Numbered from the stretch's first letter, positions 52,770 through 61,197 are shown. The stretch: 64,000 bases of DNA from Bacteroidia bacterium (GCA_025454955.1 JALONL010000021.1:1-64000), one strand, 5' to 3'. Translations and numbers: made by a program. Notes: generated from the letters alone by a model not told the origin.

Positions 52770-53480
52770 TTACATATTCCAGTTAAGGGCATCAAAGCCA
52801 ATGTATTTGGCCAACTGGAAGAAAATGGGAAATGCGCCGAAGCCCACGCCAATGAGCACCGCAAAACCCACGCTGGCCATTTTCCAGACCTTGCTGTACT
52901 TCTGGTTGTTGATACCCAGCGTCTGAAATGCCGACTGGAAGCCGTGGTTGAGGTGAAACGCCAGCAGCAGTACCGAAATGAGGTAGATAATGGCGTAAAT
53001 GGGATTTGAAAGCGCCTCTGCCACTTCCATGGCCAGTGTTTCGCCGCCGGTGGCCATAGCCTCTTCGGGCCCCACCACATGGCCGGTTACACGATACGGC
53101 ACAAAGAAGTTGTACAGGTGTACCACAATAAAGAAGAAGATAATGCTGCCCGTGAGCAGCATATTGCGCGAAAACCAGTCGCTGGTTTTCGAAGTACCGT
53201 CCACGGCATATTTTACCGGGCGGGCATCGCTGTTTTCTTTGGTAAGCAGCAGCGCCTGGGCTACGTGTACCACAATGGCCAGAAACAGCACCACTTCGAT
53301 AATGCGAATGAGGATGCTGTGTACCATGCTGTGCGAGGCTTCGTTAAACTCTTTGCCGCCGTCGCCAAAGAATAAATGCACGTTGGTGTAAAGATGCTCC
53401 AGAAGGAACAGACACAGGAATAACCCCGACAGGGCCATCACCGTTTTCTTGCCGAGCGAGGAAGTAAGAAATTTCGTCAT
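52770..53480 (-). CDS. sdhC: Succinate dehydrogenase cytochrome b subunit (Bacteroidota b558 type)
   Basis: A 236-residue membrane anchor with five membrane helices. Conserved histidines for two haems b are spread over them (LLEHLYTNVH, SHSMVHSILIR, IVVHVAQAL, FFIVVHLYNFF, LLAFHLNHGFQSAFQTLGINNQKY). It anchors SdhAB and reacts with menaquinone. The gene is first in sdhCAB. A minus-strand AACATTTG, one mismatch to the -7 consensus, lies at 53492-53499, 11 bases before the start. Confidence 0.93.
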   Translation of the reverse strand: MTKFLTSSLGKKTVMALSGLFLCLFLLEHLYTNVHLFFGDGGKEFNEASHSMVHSILIRIIEVVLFLAIVVHVAQALLLTKENSDARPVKYAVDGTSKTSDWFSRNMLLTGSIIFFFIVVHLYNFFVPYRVTGHVVGPEEAMATGGETLAMEVAEALSNPIYAIIYLISVLLLAFHLNHGFQSAFQTLGINNQKYSKVWKMASVGFAVLIGVGFGAFPIFFQLAKYIGFDALNWNM

Positions 53481-53916
53481 ACTGCGAAATGCAAATGTTG
53501 TTGTTGGAAAACCTGTCCGGACTGGTTTCCGGCAGCGGTTACAAATGTACTTACCGCAACCGATACCACAAGCCGAAATTTCAGGTTTTCATTTCGGCTT
53601 AATAACAAGCGGTATGGGGCAAGGTTCAATAATGGTAAGCGTTTTAGGCTTATTAAAAATGAATCTAAATAAGAGGGTTGTTTGTGGTTTGCAGGGTCGA
53701 AAAGGGGGTAATGGGGGTTTGTAAAATATTTACCGGCAGTATTCGCCAAACAATTCCACAAACGAACAAAGTCAGGTGTTTTTGAATGTAAAACCCCAAT
53801 CATCCGGTTAATAGCAGTTGGGTAATTTGTTTCTAAACTTTCCGATGTCTTTAAGTCATCGGAAAGTTTAGGGCTTATATTTACTGTTATTAACCAAACC
53901 CAATTCAACCCGCACC
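53481..53916. other. Divergent intergenic region between sdhC and the GIDE pair
   Basis: A 436-base gene-free stretch. Contents: the likely sdhC promoter at 53492-53499, a 10-bp hairpin AAGCCGAAAT / ATTTCGGCTT at 53570-53600, and a 14-bp perfect inverted repeat TAAACTTTCCGATG / CATCGGAAAGTTTA at 53834-53870, 46 bases before the next gene. No ORF there looks like a protein. Confidence 0.5.
53834..53870. promoter_or_regulatory. 14-bp inverted repeat upstream of the GIDE pair
   Basis: TAAACTTTCCGATG-n9-CATCGGAAAGTTTA, followed by GGGCTTATATTTACTG. It could be an operator, or a terminator for nothing visible upstream on this strand, which favours the operator reading. Confidence 0.4.
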
Positions 53917-54561
53917 ATGATCTGGGCCATACTCACCATAGCCGTTGTAGCACTCATCATTTTCCTCGTCTGGTTTTTCGCCGAAAAAACAGTGGTATTG
54001 CGCAATATCCGCAAGCATCAGCCGCAGCAGGTAAGCAGTTTCCGCGAAGGAACCGTGGGGCGGGTGCAGGGTAAAGTGGTGTTTCACGGACAAACTTTGC
54101 ATGCTCCGCTGAGCGGGCGTGAATGCTCGTATTACCGGGTTATTGTGGAGGAATACCGCAGCAGCGGAAAATCGGGGCACTGGCATAAAGTTATTGACGA
54201 TGCCAAAGCCGGAATGGTGCTGCTGAACGACGGAACCGGATACGCCCTGCTCAATGCGGCCAGTGCGCGCTGCTATGTGGTGCCCGATACCACGCAAAGG
54301 TCGGGCACGTTTAACGATGCTCCGGCGAACATTGAAGAATACCTGAAAACCCACGCCAAAAAAAGCACCGGTCTTTTCGGATGGAACAAGAGTATGCGAT
54401 ATAAGGAAGGACTTTTGGTGCAGGGCGAAATTGTAAACGTAACCGGAAAAGGCGTTTGGCGCGATGCAAAGTCGCTGGGATTTCAGTTGCCGGTGGATAA
54501 GGTGCTGGTGTTTTCGGCAGAGCGTGATGTGAAGTTGTATTTTACGGATGGGGTGGTGTGA
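53917..54561 (+). CDS. Membrane-anchored GIDE-like domain protein (paralogue 1)
   Basis: A 214-residue protein. One N-terminal membrane helix (~3-22, WAILTIAVVALIIFLVWFF) is followed by a GIDE-type domain as in MUL1/GIDE and its bacterial relatives: SSFREGTVGRVQGKVVFHGQTLHAPLSGRECSYY is divided by the GRVQGKV and LSGREC-YY blocks, and later a beta-rich C-terminus VDKVLVFSAERDVKLYF. Such bacterial proteins have no known function; membrane quality-control roles have been guessed at. The second gene begins 40 bases after its stop. Confidence 0.65.
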   Translation: MIWAILTIAVVALIIFLVWFFAEKTVVLRNIRKHQPQQVSSFREGTVGRVQGKVVFHGQTLHAPLSGRECSYYRVIVEEYRSSGKSGHWHKVIDDAKAGMVLLNDGTGYALLNAASARCYVVPDTTQRSGTFNDAPANIEEYLKTHAKKSTGLFGWNKSMRYKEGLLVQGEIVNVTGKGVWRDAKSLGFQLPVDKVLVFSAERDVKLYFTDGVV

Positions 54562-54601
54562 GCAGTGTATCAAGACAATTCCTTTTAATCCCACATCATA
54601 A

Positions 54602-55240
54602 ATGACTCAAGCCATTATTACCCTTTCGGCGATATTCCTGCTGATATTGATCTTGTATTACTTTTCGAATTCTGTAAGAATCAAAAGAAAGATTAAAAGG
54701 CAACAGCAACTTTTCATTCATCATTTCCCCGATGGTGGTGTGGGAAGGGTTTCGGGAAAAGCTTTTTTTAACGGCTCATACATTAATTCACCTGTTACCA
54801 CAGAAGAAGGATTATATTCAAGAGTCACAATTTTTCAATATGTAAGACACAATAGTGAAGTACAGATTTTCGAGAAAAAACACCCCGAATTCTTTATAAT
54901 TTCTGATGCAACCGGTTATGCACTTGTGTATGTGAAACATGCCAAAGAAACATATTCAGGCGAAACAGAATATAATTCCACTTTCAGTTATATCCCTCCG
55001 GTGAATCCGGCAAAGTTTCTTGCCGATCACTATATAATTTCTGAAGAATTTTTCGGGGTAAGAAATGCGCTGCGTATTAATGAATTTCTCCTCAAAGAAT
55101 CAATGGAAATATCCGTGTTTGGTAAGGGATATTGGGTAAGTACACAGCAGCTTGGCATTAACCTTCCGGTAAATCGGGTATTGGTATTTGGGATGAAAAG
55201 TGAAGATGAATTGTATATTACCAATAAGCTGAAAAGCTAA
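54602..55240 (+). CDS. Membrane-anchored GIDE-like domain protein (paralogue 2)
   Basis: A 212-residue paralogue of the gene before it: N-terminal helix (IITLSAIFLLILILYYF), then FPDGGVGRVSGKAFFNGSYINSPVTTEEGLYSRV aligned to the same blocks, and the same closing NRVLVFGMKSEDELYI. The Cys-Ser-Tyr-Tyr of the first copy is Leu-Tyr-Ser-Arg here. The gene is visibly AT-richer than paralogue 1, which suggests different history or relaxed constraint. The pair is probably co-transcribed. Confidence 0.65.
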   Translation: MTQAIITLSAIFLLILILYYFSNSVRIKRKIKRQQQLFIHHFPDGGVGRVSGKAFFNGSYINSPVTTEEGLYSRVTIFQYVRHNSEVQIFEKKHPEFFIISDATGYALVYVKHAKETYSGETEYNSTFSYIPPVNPAKFLADHYIISEEFFGVRNALRINEFLLKESMEISVFGKGYWVSTQQLGINLPVNRVLVFGMKSEDELYITNKLKS

Positions 55241-55383
55241 TACTGTAATTGGCAAATGCACGGGTGGTTTCGGGGAAGCTAAGAAAGTACAACACCCGGA
55301 AATGCGGCTATAAAGCCGTTTTATATTTTCTGATACAGCATTTCCGCCTGAATAATTCCTGAATGCCATTTACCCACTTTCCC

Positions 55384-55391
55384 TATCTTTA
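55384..55391 (+). promoter_or_regulatory. Probable -7 box of the aminopeptidase P gene
   Basis: TATCTTTA, one mismatch to TAnnTTTG, 25 bases before the ATG at 55417. Confidence 0.45.
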
Positions 55392-55416
55392 ACCCTCATT
55401 CAAGCTACAATCAGTT

Positions 55417-56715
55417 ATGCGCTACGCACCCATCAACAACTCGCTCTTTACCGACAACCGCCGCCGGTTTGCTTCACGCATGAAGCCCAATTCCATTGCC
55501 GTTTTCAATGCCAATGATGTAATGCCCACCGGGGCCGACGGCACCATGAAATTCCGCCAGAACAGCGATTTGTTTTACCTCACGGGTGTGGATCAGGAAG
55601 AAACCATTTTGCTGCTCTTCCCCGATTCGGCCGATCCCGACCACCGCGAAGTGCTTTTTGTGCGCGAAACCAGCGAGCACATTGCCATTTGGGAAGGCGA
55701 AAAACTGAACAAGGAACAGGCCACCGCCGTATCGGGTGTGCGCAAAGTGTATTGGACACACCAGTTCAAACAAATCTTATATACGTTAATGGTTGAGGCC
55801 GAAAACGTGTACCTCAATACCAACGAGCATTACCGCGCCGTAATTGAAGTGGAAACCCGCGATGCCCGTTTTGTAAAATGGTGCCGCGAAACCTATCCGC
55901 TGCACAACTACCTGCGCTCGGCTCCCATTCTTCATGAGCTTCGCGCGATAAAATCAGAATTCGAGATTGAACTCATGCGCAAGGCGTGCGACCTTACCGA
56001 AAAAGGTTTCCGCAGGCTGCTGGGCTTTATTAAGCCGGGCGTGTGGGAATACGAAATCGAAGCCGAACTGGCCCACGAGTTTATCCGCCACGGTGCAGGC
56101 TTTGCGGGCTACGAACCCATCATTGCCTCGGGCAAAAACTCGTGTGTACTGCACTATAACATCAACGACAAGCAATGCCATGATGGCGATGTGCTGCTCA
56201 TGGACTTTGCCGCCGGCTATGCCAACTACCAGAGCGATCTTACCCGCACCGTGCCCGTAAACGGCAAATACACCCAGCGCCAGCGCGATGTGTACAATGC
56301 CGTGCTGCGTGTAATGCGTTATGCCATGACGCGCCTTGTGCCCGGCAACATGATTGTGGATTACCACAAGGAAGTGGGCCTGGCCATGGAAGAAGAGCTC
56401 ATCAAACTCGGCCTGCTTGACGCGGCCGAAGTGAAAAAGCAAAATCCCGATGCGCCGCTGTATAAAAAGTATTTCATGCACGGCACTTCGCACTACCTAG
56501 GTATCGATGTACACGATGTGGGCGCACGTTACCGCAAGTTTGAAGCGGGCATGGTTTATACCTGCGAACCCGGCATTTACATTCCGGCCGAAGGCATTGG
56601 CGTGCGCATCGAAAACGATATTCTGCTCAGCCACAACGGCCCGGTTGATCTTATGGCCAATATTCCCATTGAAGCCGACCATATCGAACAACTGATGGCC
56701 GAAAGCCGCAAGTAA
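55417..56715 (+). CDS. Xaa-Pro aminopeptidase (aminopeptidase P, M24B)
   Basis: A 432-residue enzyme removing an N-terminal residue before proline. The N-terminal non-catalytic domain (~1-170) has NSDLFYLTGVDQEE. The pita-bread catalytic domain (~175-430) holds the two-metal ligands: Asp in LLMDFAAGYANYQSDLTRT (two), His in HGTSHYLGIDVHD, Glu in CEPGIYIP and Glu in RIENDILL. The length fits a cytosolic PepP-type enzyme. It is followed 12 bases later by an alpha/beta hydrolase, probably one operon. Confidence 0.93.
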   Translation: MRYAPINNSLFTDNRRRFASRMKPNSIAVFNANDVMPTGADGTMKFRQNSDLFYLTGVDQEETILLLFPDSADPDHREVLFVRETSEHIAIWEGEKLNKEQATAVSGVRKVYWTHQFKQILYTLMVEAENVYLNTNEHYRAVIEVETRDARFVKWCRETYPLHNYLRSAPILHELRAIKSEFEIELMRKACDLTEKGFRRLLGFIKPGVWEYEIEAELAHEFIRHGAGFAGYEPIIASGKNSCVLHYNINDKQCHDGDVLLMDFAAGYANYQSDLTRTVPVNGKYTQRQRDVYNAVLRVMRYAMTRLVPGNMIVDYHKEVGLAMEEELIKLGLLDAAEVKKQNPDAPLYKKYFMHGTSHYLGIDVHDVGARYRKFEAGMVYTCEPGIYIPAEGIGVRIENDILLSHNGPVDLMANIPIEADHIEQLMAESRK

Positions 56716-56727
56716 ACGCCACGCCGT

Positions 56728-57597
56728 ATGCCCGCCAGGACTCCGCGCAAACCAGCCAGGTCTGATGAAGCACGCCCGCTTAACACAGTGGTGTGCCGCG
56801 GTGCCCGCATCCGCTATTCCGATACCGGCAAAGGCCGCGCCATTGTGCTGCTGCACGGCTTCCTCGAATCGCTGGAGGTGTGGAACTACAATGGCTTTGC
56901 CGATGAACTGGCGCAAAAATTCCGCGTCATCGCCATTGACCTTCCCGGGCACGGCAAGTCAGACTGCCTCGGCTATGTACACCGCATGGAGCGCATGGCC
57001 GATGTGGTAAAAGACGTAATGGATCATGCAGGCCTGCGCCGGTACGTAATTGCCGGCCACTCCATGGGCGGCTATGTGGCATTAGCCTTTGCCGAAAAGT
57101 ATCCGGAGTTTTTGCGCGGCCTCTGCCTCTTTCACAGCACCGCCCTGGCCGACAGCGAAGAAAAACAGCTCGACCGCGAACGCGCCATACGCATTGTGAA
57201 ACGCAGCGCCGTAAAATATACTCATCCGCTGGTCACCAACCTGTTTGCGCTGGCCAATGTGCGCTACATGAAAAAAGAAATTACCTGGCTTCGCCGCGTG
57301 GCCTCGCGCACACGCAAGCAGGGCATTGTGGCCGCACTCGAAGGCATGAAAATACGCCGCAATCGCGAGCCGGTGCTCAAATTTGCCCCGTATCCCGTAC
57401 TCATCATCGCCGGCAAACGCGATAATGTAATACCCGTACACACCCTCGAAGAACAGGCCAAACTGCCCAAAACCTGCCGCCTGCTTGCGTTGGACAGAGT
57501 AGGCCACATGGGCTTCATAGAAGCCCGCGACATTACCCTGCAAAAACTCCGCGCATTTACAGGAGCCTGTTACAAGCGGAAATTTTCGGGTGTATAA
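56728..57597 (+). CDS. Alpha/beta-fold hydrolase
   Basis: A 289-residue protein of the alpha/beta hydrolase fold. The oxyanion block LLHGFLESLEVW, DLPGHGKSD and the nucleophile elbow AGHSMGGY (Ser112) are present; Asp232 in GKRDNVIP and His260 in RVGHMGF complete the triad. The N-terminal ~20 residues are basic. Ester or related hydrolase; substrate unknown. It is 12 bases after the aminopeptidase and ends before a terminator. Confidence 0.9.
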   Translation: MPARTPRKPARSDEARPLNTVVCRGARIRYSDTGKGRAIVLLHGFLESLEVWNYNGFADELAQKFRVIAIDLPGHGKSDCLGYVHRMERMADVVKDVMDHAGLRRYVIAGHSMGGYVALAFAEKYPEFLRGLCLFHSTALADSEEKQLDRERAIRIVKRSAVKYTHPLVTNLFALANVRYMKKEITWLRRVASRTRKQGIVAALEGMKIRRNREPVLKFAPYPVLIIAGKRDNVIPVHTLEEQAKLPKTCRLLALDRVGHMGFIEARDITLQKLRAFTGACYKRKFSGV

Positions 57598-57622
57598 TCC
57601 ACAGTAAAATATTGGAATAAAA

Positions 57623-57653
57623 AAAGCCGGCTGCAACCTCTGCAACCGGCTTT
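57623..57653 (+). terminator. Terminator after the hydrolase gene
   Basis: AAAGCCGG-C-TGCA pairs with TGCA-A-CCGGCTTT across ACCTC; one mismatch. Followed by a short A/T flank. Confidence 0.65.
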
Positions 57654-58508
57654 AACTGAGCTACGCCTTAACCTTAAAAAAACGTAACTGCCAATCCTTC
57701 GGCTCCGCTCAGGATGGGCAGGCAAACTCGTTTTACATTTTTATAAAACGGGATTTACCATTTACCCTTCGCTTTGCTCAGGAAAATAAACCTTGTTACA
57801 CACACAAAACAAGGTTAACCAAAAACACTTCCCTAACCAGAAAAGGGAAACACACTTATTTATTGAGAAACAACCTTACGGGGTTGTATTTACTTCGGGA
57901 AAAACGAACCTTACGGGGTTCGAAATTCTTACCGCAACCGTCCCGAGCGGAGCCGAGGGACGAGCTGCATTTTTACACACTCTATCGCAACCTTACGGGG
58001 TTGCATAACTAAGTTTCTCATGCTCTGCCATTGGTAAAAAAACCAAAACATCAGAGAGTCTTTTGTAAATCACTTTAATATCAAAGAACCTTACGGGGTT
58101 CGAAATTCTCACCACAACCGTCCCGAGCGGAGCCGAGGGACGAGCTGCATTTTTACACATTCATCGCAACCTTACGGGGCTGCCAAATTTCTTTCTCATG
58201 CTCTGCTATTGGTAAACAACCAAAACAGCAGAGAGTTTTCCATAAAAACACTTTAATGTCAAAGAACCTTACGGGGTTCGGATTTCTTACTACAACCGTC
58301 CCGAGCGGAGCCGAGGGACGGGCTGCATTTTTACACATTCCATCGCAACCTTACGGGGTTGCACAATTTCTTTTCAATATCGTCCCGAGCGGAGCCGAGG
58401 GACAAAAACCTATTCTATATAGAAGCGGCTCATTTACCGCTGAAACTCTTAATAAACCCGGTTGTTTCAATCCTTTCAGATATTTCCACAACCGGGTCCC
58501 ACACACAC
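57654..58508. other. Gene-free hairpin-rich region
   Basis: About 855 bases without a credible gene. Before the tandem repeats there are separate hairpins: CCTTCGGCTCCGCTCAGG near 57695 and a variant near 57765 (both related to the GTCCC hairpin of the repeats), CGTTTTA / TAAAACG near 57729-57753, and AACCTTGTT / AACAAGGTT near 57789-57817. After the array, 58410-58508 holds nothing recognisable. Confidence 0.6.
57871..58403. repeat. Tandem ~180-bp repeats made of hairpin elements
   Basis: Three units begin at about 57906, 58086 and 58264. Each has four parts: hairpin A (AACC-TTACGG-GGTT with flanking pairs), hairpin B (GTCCC-n12-GGGAC with a conserved interior), a spacer with GCTGCATTTTTACACA, a second hairpin A, and (in units 1-2) hairpin C (CTCTG-TTGGT / ACCAA-CAGAG). 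Hairpin A occurs at 57872, 57907, 57989, 58087, 58168, 58265 and 58347; hairpin B at 57940, 58120, 58298 and 58382. In hairpin A the outer pairs change together: ACAACC/GGTTGT, CGAACC/GGTTCG and GCAACC/GGTTGC. Hairpin B resembles dispersed palindromes of the GGCTCCGCT type known in Bacteroidota. Confidence 0.8.
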
Positions 58509-58655
58509 TCAGGAAAAAACTAATTGTATAATGCTGTAAAGAATAATACCCACACAAGCAAGACCAAAAATGAATCCCATAGTACCAAGTCCGTCCACAT
58601 GATATTCATGTCCATTGCGCATATTTTCTTTTCGGATAACATCGTGCCGTTTCAT
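58509..58655 (-). CDS. 48-residue single-pass membrane protein
   Basis: A small ORF: MKRHDVIRKENMRNGHEYHV, a Gly-rich turn, then a hydrophobic segment (TMGFIFGLACVGIILYSIIQLVF) to the end. It has an N-in/C-out membrane-anchor look with a basic, His-containing cytoplasmic tail. A perfect TACGTTTG -7 box lies three bases before the ATG. The gene lies downstream of structured element copy A (58757-58822). No family is recognised. Too short for usual gene finders, but promoter, start and topology agree. Confidence 0.55.
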   Translation of the reverse strand: MKRHDVIRKENMRNGHEYHVDGLGTMGFIFGLACVGIILYSIIQLVFS

Positions 58656-58658
58656 AAC

Positions 58659-58666
58659 CAAACGTA
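58659..58666 (-). promoter_or_regulatory. -7 box TACGTTTG of the small membrane protein
   Basis: A perfect TAnnTTTG match on the minus strand, three bases before the start codon. No clear -33 TTG. Confidence 0.5.
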
Positions 58667-58756
58667 TTTAAAAGGTGAATAGTATGTTAAAGTCGTCTTA
58701 AACTTTACTTCTGATGAAATAACGCATTTAAGAAAAAAAGATACAGTCAAGAGAAG

Positions 58757-58822
58757 AAGAAGGCGTGCCTGTTTGTATATGTAACATCCCCACGTACACA
58801 GGCAAACGAGCACATCCTTCTT
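58757..58822 (-). ncRNA. Structured element copy A with conserved 21-base core
   Basis: Read on the minus strand, AAGAAGG, GTGC and GTTTG arms pair in nested order with CAAAC, GCAC and CCTTCTT. The apical part is (T)GTGTA-CGTGGGGATGT-TACAT(A). The 21-base core at 58779-58799 is identical to that of copy B at 61225-61245, while the outer stems differ but still pair. It lies ~120 bases upstream of the small membrane protein. Strand and independence as an RNA are inferred. Confidence 0.5.
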
Positions 58823-59282
58823 TTCTCCGCGTTTCAACGAACGTTCTGATAGTATGACGGATCAACTTTGAAAACGTTGGTTGATTTAACGTTTTTTAGT
58901 AGAAGAAACATCTTTTTCTTTCACGTCCGCATCACGCAGTATTTAGGTGAAGTGCTTCCAGTATGTCAGAGAACTTACTCTTTATTTGAAGGCTTCTTTT
59001 TGTTTGGTGAAGCTTTCTATACAATAGTACGCGCACATGATATACAATGTTGTGGGCTTTCCACATGTGGCCAATGATTTGCTTCAGGCGGAACTTTTTT
59101 TGCAATAACTGGCGCTGCGATTTGTCCTGCCTCTTTGCCCGCCCGTCTGTTTAGAATCGTTCTTCGTCGAAACAGAGTATGTGCAGAATGTGTTGATTTA
59201 CAGCCGCTTTTCATTGGGCTATGTGATGGTTGAGCTTACTAAAACGAATAATGTACACGCACCCCTATATATGTAAAACGAA

Positions 59283-59316
59283 ACACGCCTGCCCTCGTGT
59301 AAACGGGCAGGCGTGT
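59283..59316 (-). terminator. Terminator of the T9SS protein gene
   Basis: ACACGCCTGCCC / GGGCAGGCGTGT, a 12-bp perfect stem with a ten-base loop. On the minus strand it is followed by TTTCGTTTT, 26 bases past the stop at 59342. Confidence 0.8.
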
Positions 59317-59341
59317 GGTGGCGTGAGAGTGATTGGATTGT

Positions 59342-61066
59342 TTATTGCTTTGTAAAACGTGCGGAAGAAACCTGGCCGCTCTCCACAATGCGCAGGGTGT
59401 AAATGCCTGCGGGAAGTGTGCTGATGTCTATTGCCGACGAGTTACCCGCCGCCATCAGCCCGGTATCCACGGTGCGGCCGGTAATGTCTGTTATTGTCCA
59501 CGAGGCATTCGCAGCTTTTACCTCGTAGTTTACAAACATTACCGCAGTGGCCGGATTGGGATACAGGCTGATTGAGCGTGCGGGGTTAACAACTTCTGAT
59601 ACTGAATTAGGATTTACAGCGTTGCAGGCACAGGGCGGAATGGGATCATACCAGTTGCGGGCACTGTCGGCAAGCGATTGGAGACGTGTCACACTGCTTA
59701 TGGGTCCGTTGCTGCCGCGGGCGTATAAATAGGCATAGTCGAGGCAAAGCATTTCGCCGGCTTCAAATGTAAACGGACCAGAGGCTCCCAGACCACGGCG
59801 GTCAGACGCAACGTTGTTGTTGGTAACCTCGCTCCACGGCGATTGTGGCTGCATATTGGTGCCGAAGCCCAGCGGATCGGAGTTGGAGGGGAACATAAAA
59901 TGGGCCGGTGTTACTCCTCCATAACCATTTCCTCCGTAGGTAAGCGGACTTCCATCGCGCCAGATGGAATTCATGTAATTGTAAAACTCCAGCACGTTTG
60001 TGGGATTGCCGGTAGGAGAGGGGTTGTTACCATAATACATAAAGCGGTTTACCCGGCAATACTCTGCAGGTTCATCGGTGCTTCCGTCGTAGTCATTGTC
60101 AATACCGTCTCCGTTATCGGCCAGCGGCCCGCGTAAAAACATAATTGCCTGTGCAGGAGGGTTTGCTCCATAGGTTCCCTGACCGGGTGAGGGGTTTCCG
60201 CCATCGTTTGCAGTTCCGTTGTAGCCGTAAAACAATCCACTGGTTACATCTGATCCTACGTAATCATCACTAAAACTGCCAATATCCAGGTCGGCCCATT
60301 TGGCCACAAATACGTCTGAATAATCTTCCTGCGAACGATTGTAAACACGGTAATTCACAAACACAGTGCTGTCGAGCCAGTTGCCCGGACGGCTGAATCC
60401 ATACACGGTCATGTGTATTTCGGCTTTCATTTTCTGTCCGCCGCTTTCGGTGTGTACATCACGGTCGTCGTTGTAGATGGCGAAAATCATCTGATCGCCT
60501 TTTATGCAGGGGTACTCGCCCAACAACGGCTCGTACAGGCCATTTGCATTCAAATCAATGTACGGAGCAAGCACGGCGGCCTGGCCCTGATTGGAATCGC
60601 CATTGCCCGGCCAGGTAGTAATTACTGCCGGAACCGAATAATTCGGATACAGCGAAGGATTGGCATACCAGTTTACAAAACTGTCGATCTGCGATTTGTT
60701 TATTTTCCACACCTGTGCCCAGGTGTTATCAAAAGTGGTGTTGTAAGCAGATGCGTTTGAAACGGGGCCGCCAAAAAAGTCATTTCCTATTTGAGAGTAT
60801 GTTTGCGCACCCATGTGCAATACCCCGGATGAATCATAGCCGCCAATCCAAAGCGCGTCGGCATAAATAGTGCCTTTGCCCGAACCGGCAGGTACTTCAA
60901 ACTGAGAGTTGTAAGTGGTGTAATTTGTAAAAAGCGCGCCGTTTGAATTAACTCCGGCATGTGCCTGGTTAATATCAAGCACAGAATAACCCAGTACCGA
61001 TTGCGCGGAAAGAATTTGAAACACTGCTGCAACCGCTGCGATGCTGAAGAGTAGTTTTTTATTCAT
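59342..61066 (-). CDS. T9SS-secreted protein of unknown function
   Basis: A 574-residue secreted protein with signal peptide (ending ILSAQ). The mature N-terminus has SVLGYSVLDINQAHAGVNSNGALF and LWIGGYDSSGVLH, then a large domain with Asp-rich calcium-type turns (IDLNANGLYEP; NGDGIDNDYDGSTDEP) and a long Gly/Pro/Asn-rich part. A CACNAVNP segment precedes the T9SS type A tail (LYPNPATAVMF, DITGRTV, PAGIYTLRI, ending RFTKQ). I have seen this N-terminal pattern in Bacteroidota extracellular proteins, without a known function. Copy B of the structured element lies ~130-220 bases upstream. Confidence 0.85.
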   Translation of the reverse strand: MNKKLLFSIAAVAAVFQILSAQSVLGYSVLDINQAHAGVNSNGALFTNYTTYNSQFEVPAGSGKGTIYADALWIGGYDSSGVLHMGAQTYSQIGNDFFGGPVSNASAYNTTFDNTWAQVWKINKSQIDSFVNWYANPSLYPNYSVPAVITTWPGNGDSNQGQAAVLAPYIDLNANGLYEPLLGEYPCIKGDQMIFAIYNDDRDVHTESGGQKMKAEIHMTVYGFSRPGNWLDSTVFVNYRVYNRSQEDYSDVFVAKWADLDIGSFSDDYVGSDVTSGLFYGYNGTANDGGNPSPGQGTYGANPPAQAIMFLRGPLADNGDGIDNDYDGSTDEPAEYCRVNRFMYYGNNPSPTGNPTNVLEFYNYMNSIWRDGSPLTYGGNGYGGVTPAHFMFPSNSDPLGFGTNMQPQSPWSEVTNNNVASDRRGLGASGPFTFEAGEMLCLDYAYLYARGSNGPISSVTRLQSLADSARNWYDPIPPCACNAVNPNSVSEVVNPARSISLYPNPATAVMFVNYEVKAANASWTITDITGRTVDTGLMAAGNSSAIDISTLPAGIYTLRIVESGQVSSARFTKQ

Positions 61067-61197
61067 GTGAATACGATTTTGTACGGCTTATTCCGAAAAC
61101 AGAACAGCAGTGGTGAGTATGAATAAAGACGAGGGATGCGCCGGGGACTTGAATCTTTTACAATCCGGGGGATCGGACTTGTGCTGCTGAAAACCGG

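Larger units (their letters stand above)
58656..59341. other. Gene-poor stretch between the small membrane protein and a T9SS gene
   Basis: Contains the -7 box at 58659-58666, structured element copy A (58757-58822) and the terminator at 59283-59316. Between 58860 and 59220 there are short ORFs on both strands (for example 58868-59077 and its complement 59017-59214). None has coding-like composition, a signal or a recognisable motif. Confidence 0.5.

Noticed and set aside
51900-53009. 369-codon ORF antisense across sdhA and sdhC
   Set aside because: Crosses the boundary of two certain genes and has no protein-family features.
57871-58403. CRISPR array
   Set aside because: Unit length is ~180 bp, the segments between repeated hairpins are themselves repeated rather than unique spacers, and no cas gene is present.
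57793-58531. ORFs containing NLTGF and VPSGAEGRA peptides within the hairpin repeats
   Set aside because: They are translations of hairpins A and B; the same DNA repeats appear in different frames and contexts, so they are spurious.
58868-59214. Possible genes on either strand (69 and 65 codons)
   Set aside because: They oppose each other, have no promoter or start context, and no motif or membrane pattern; cannot be supported.
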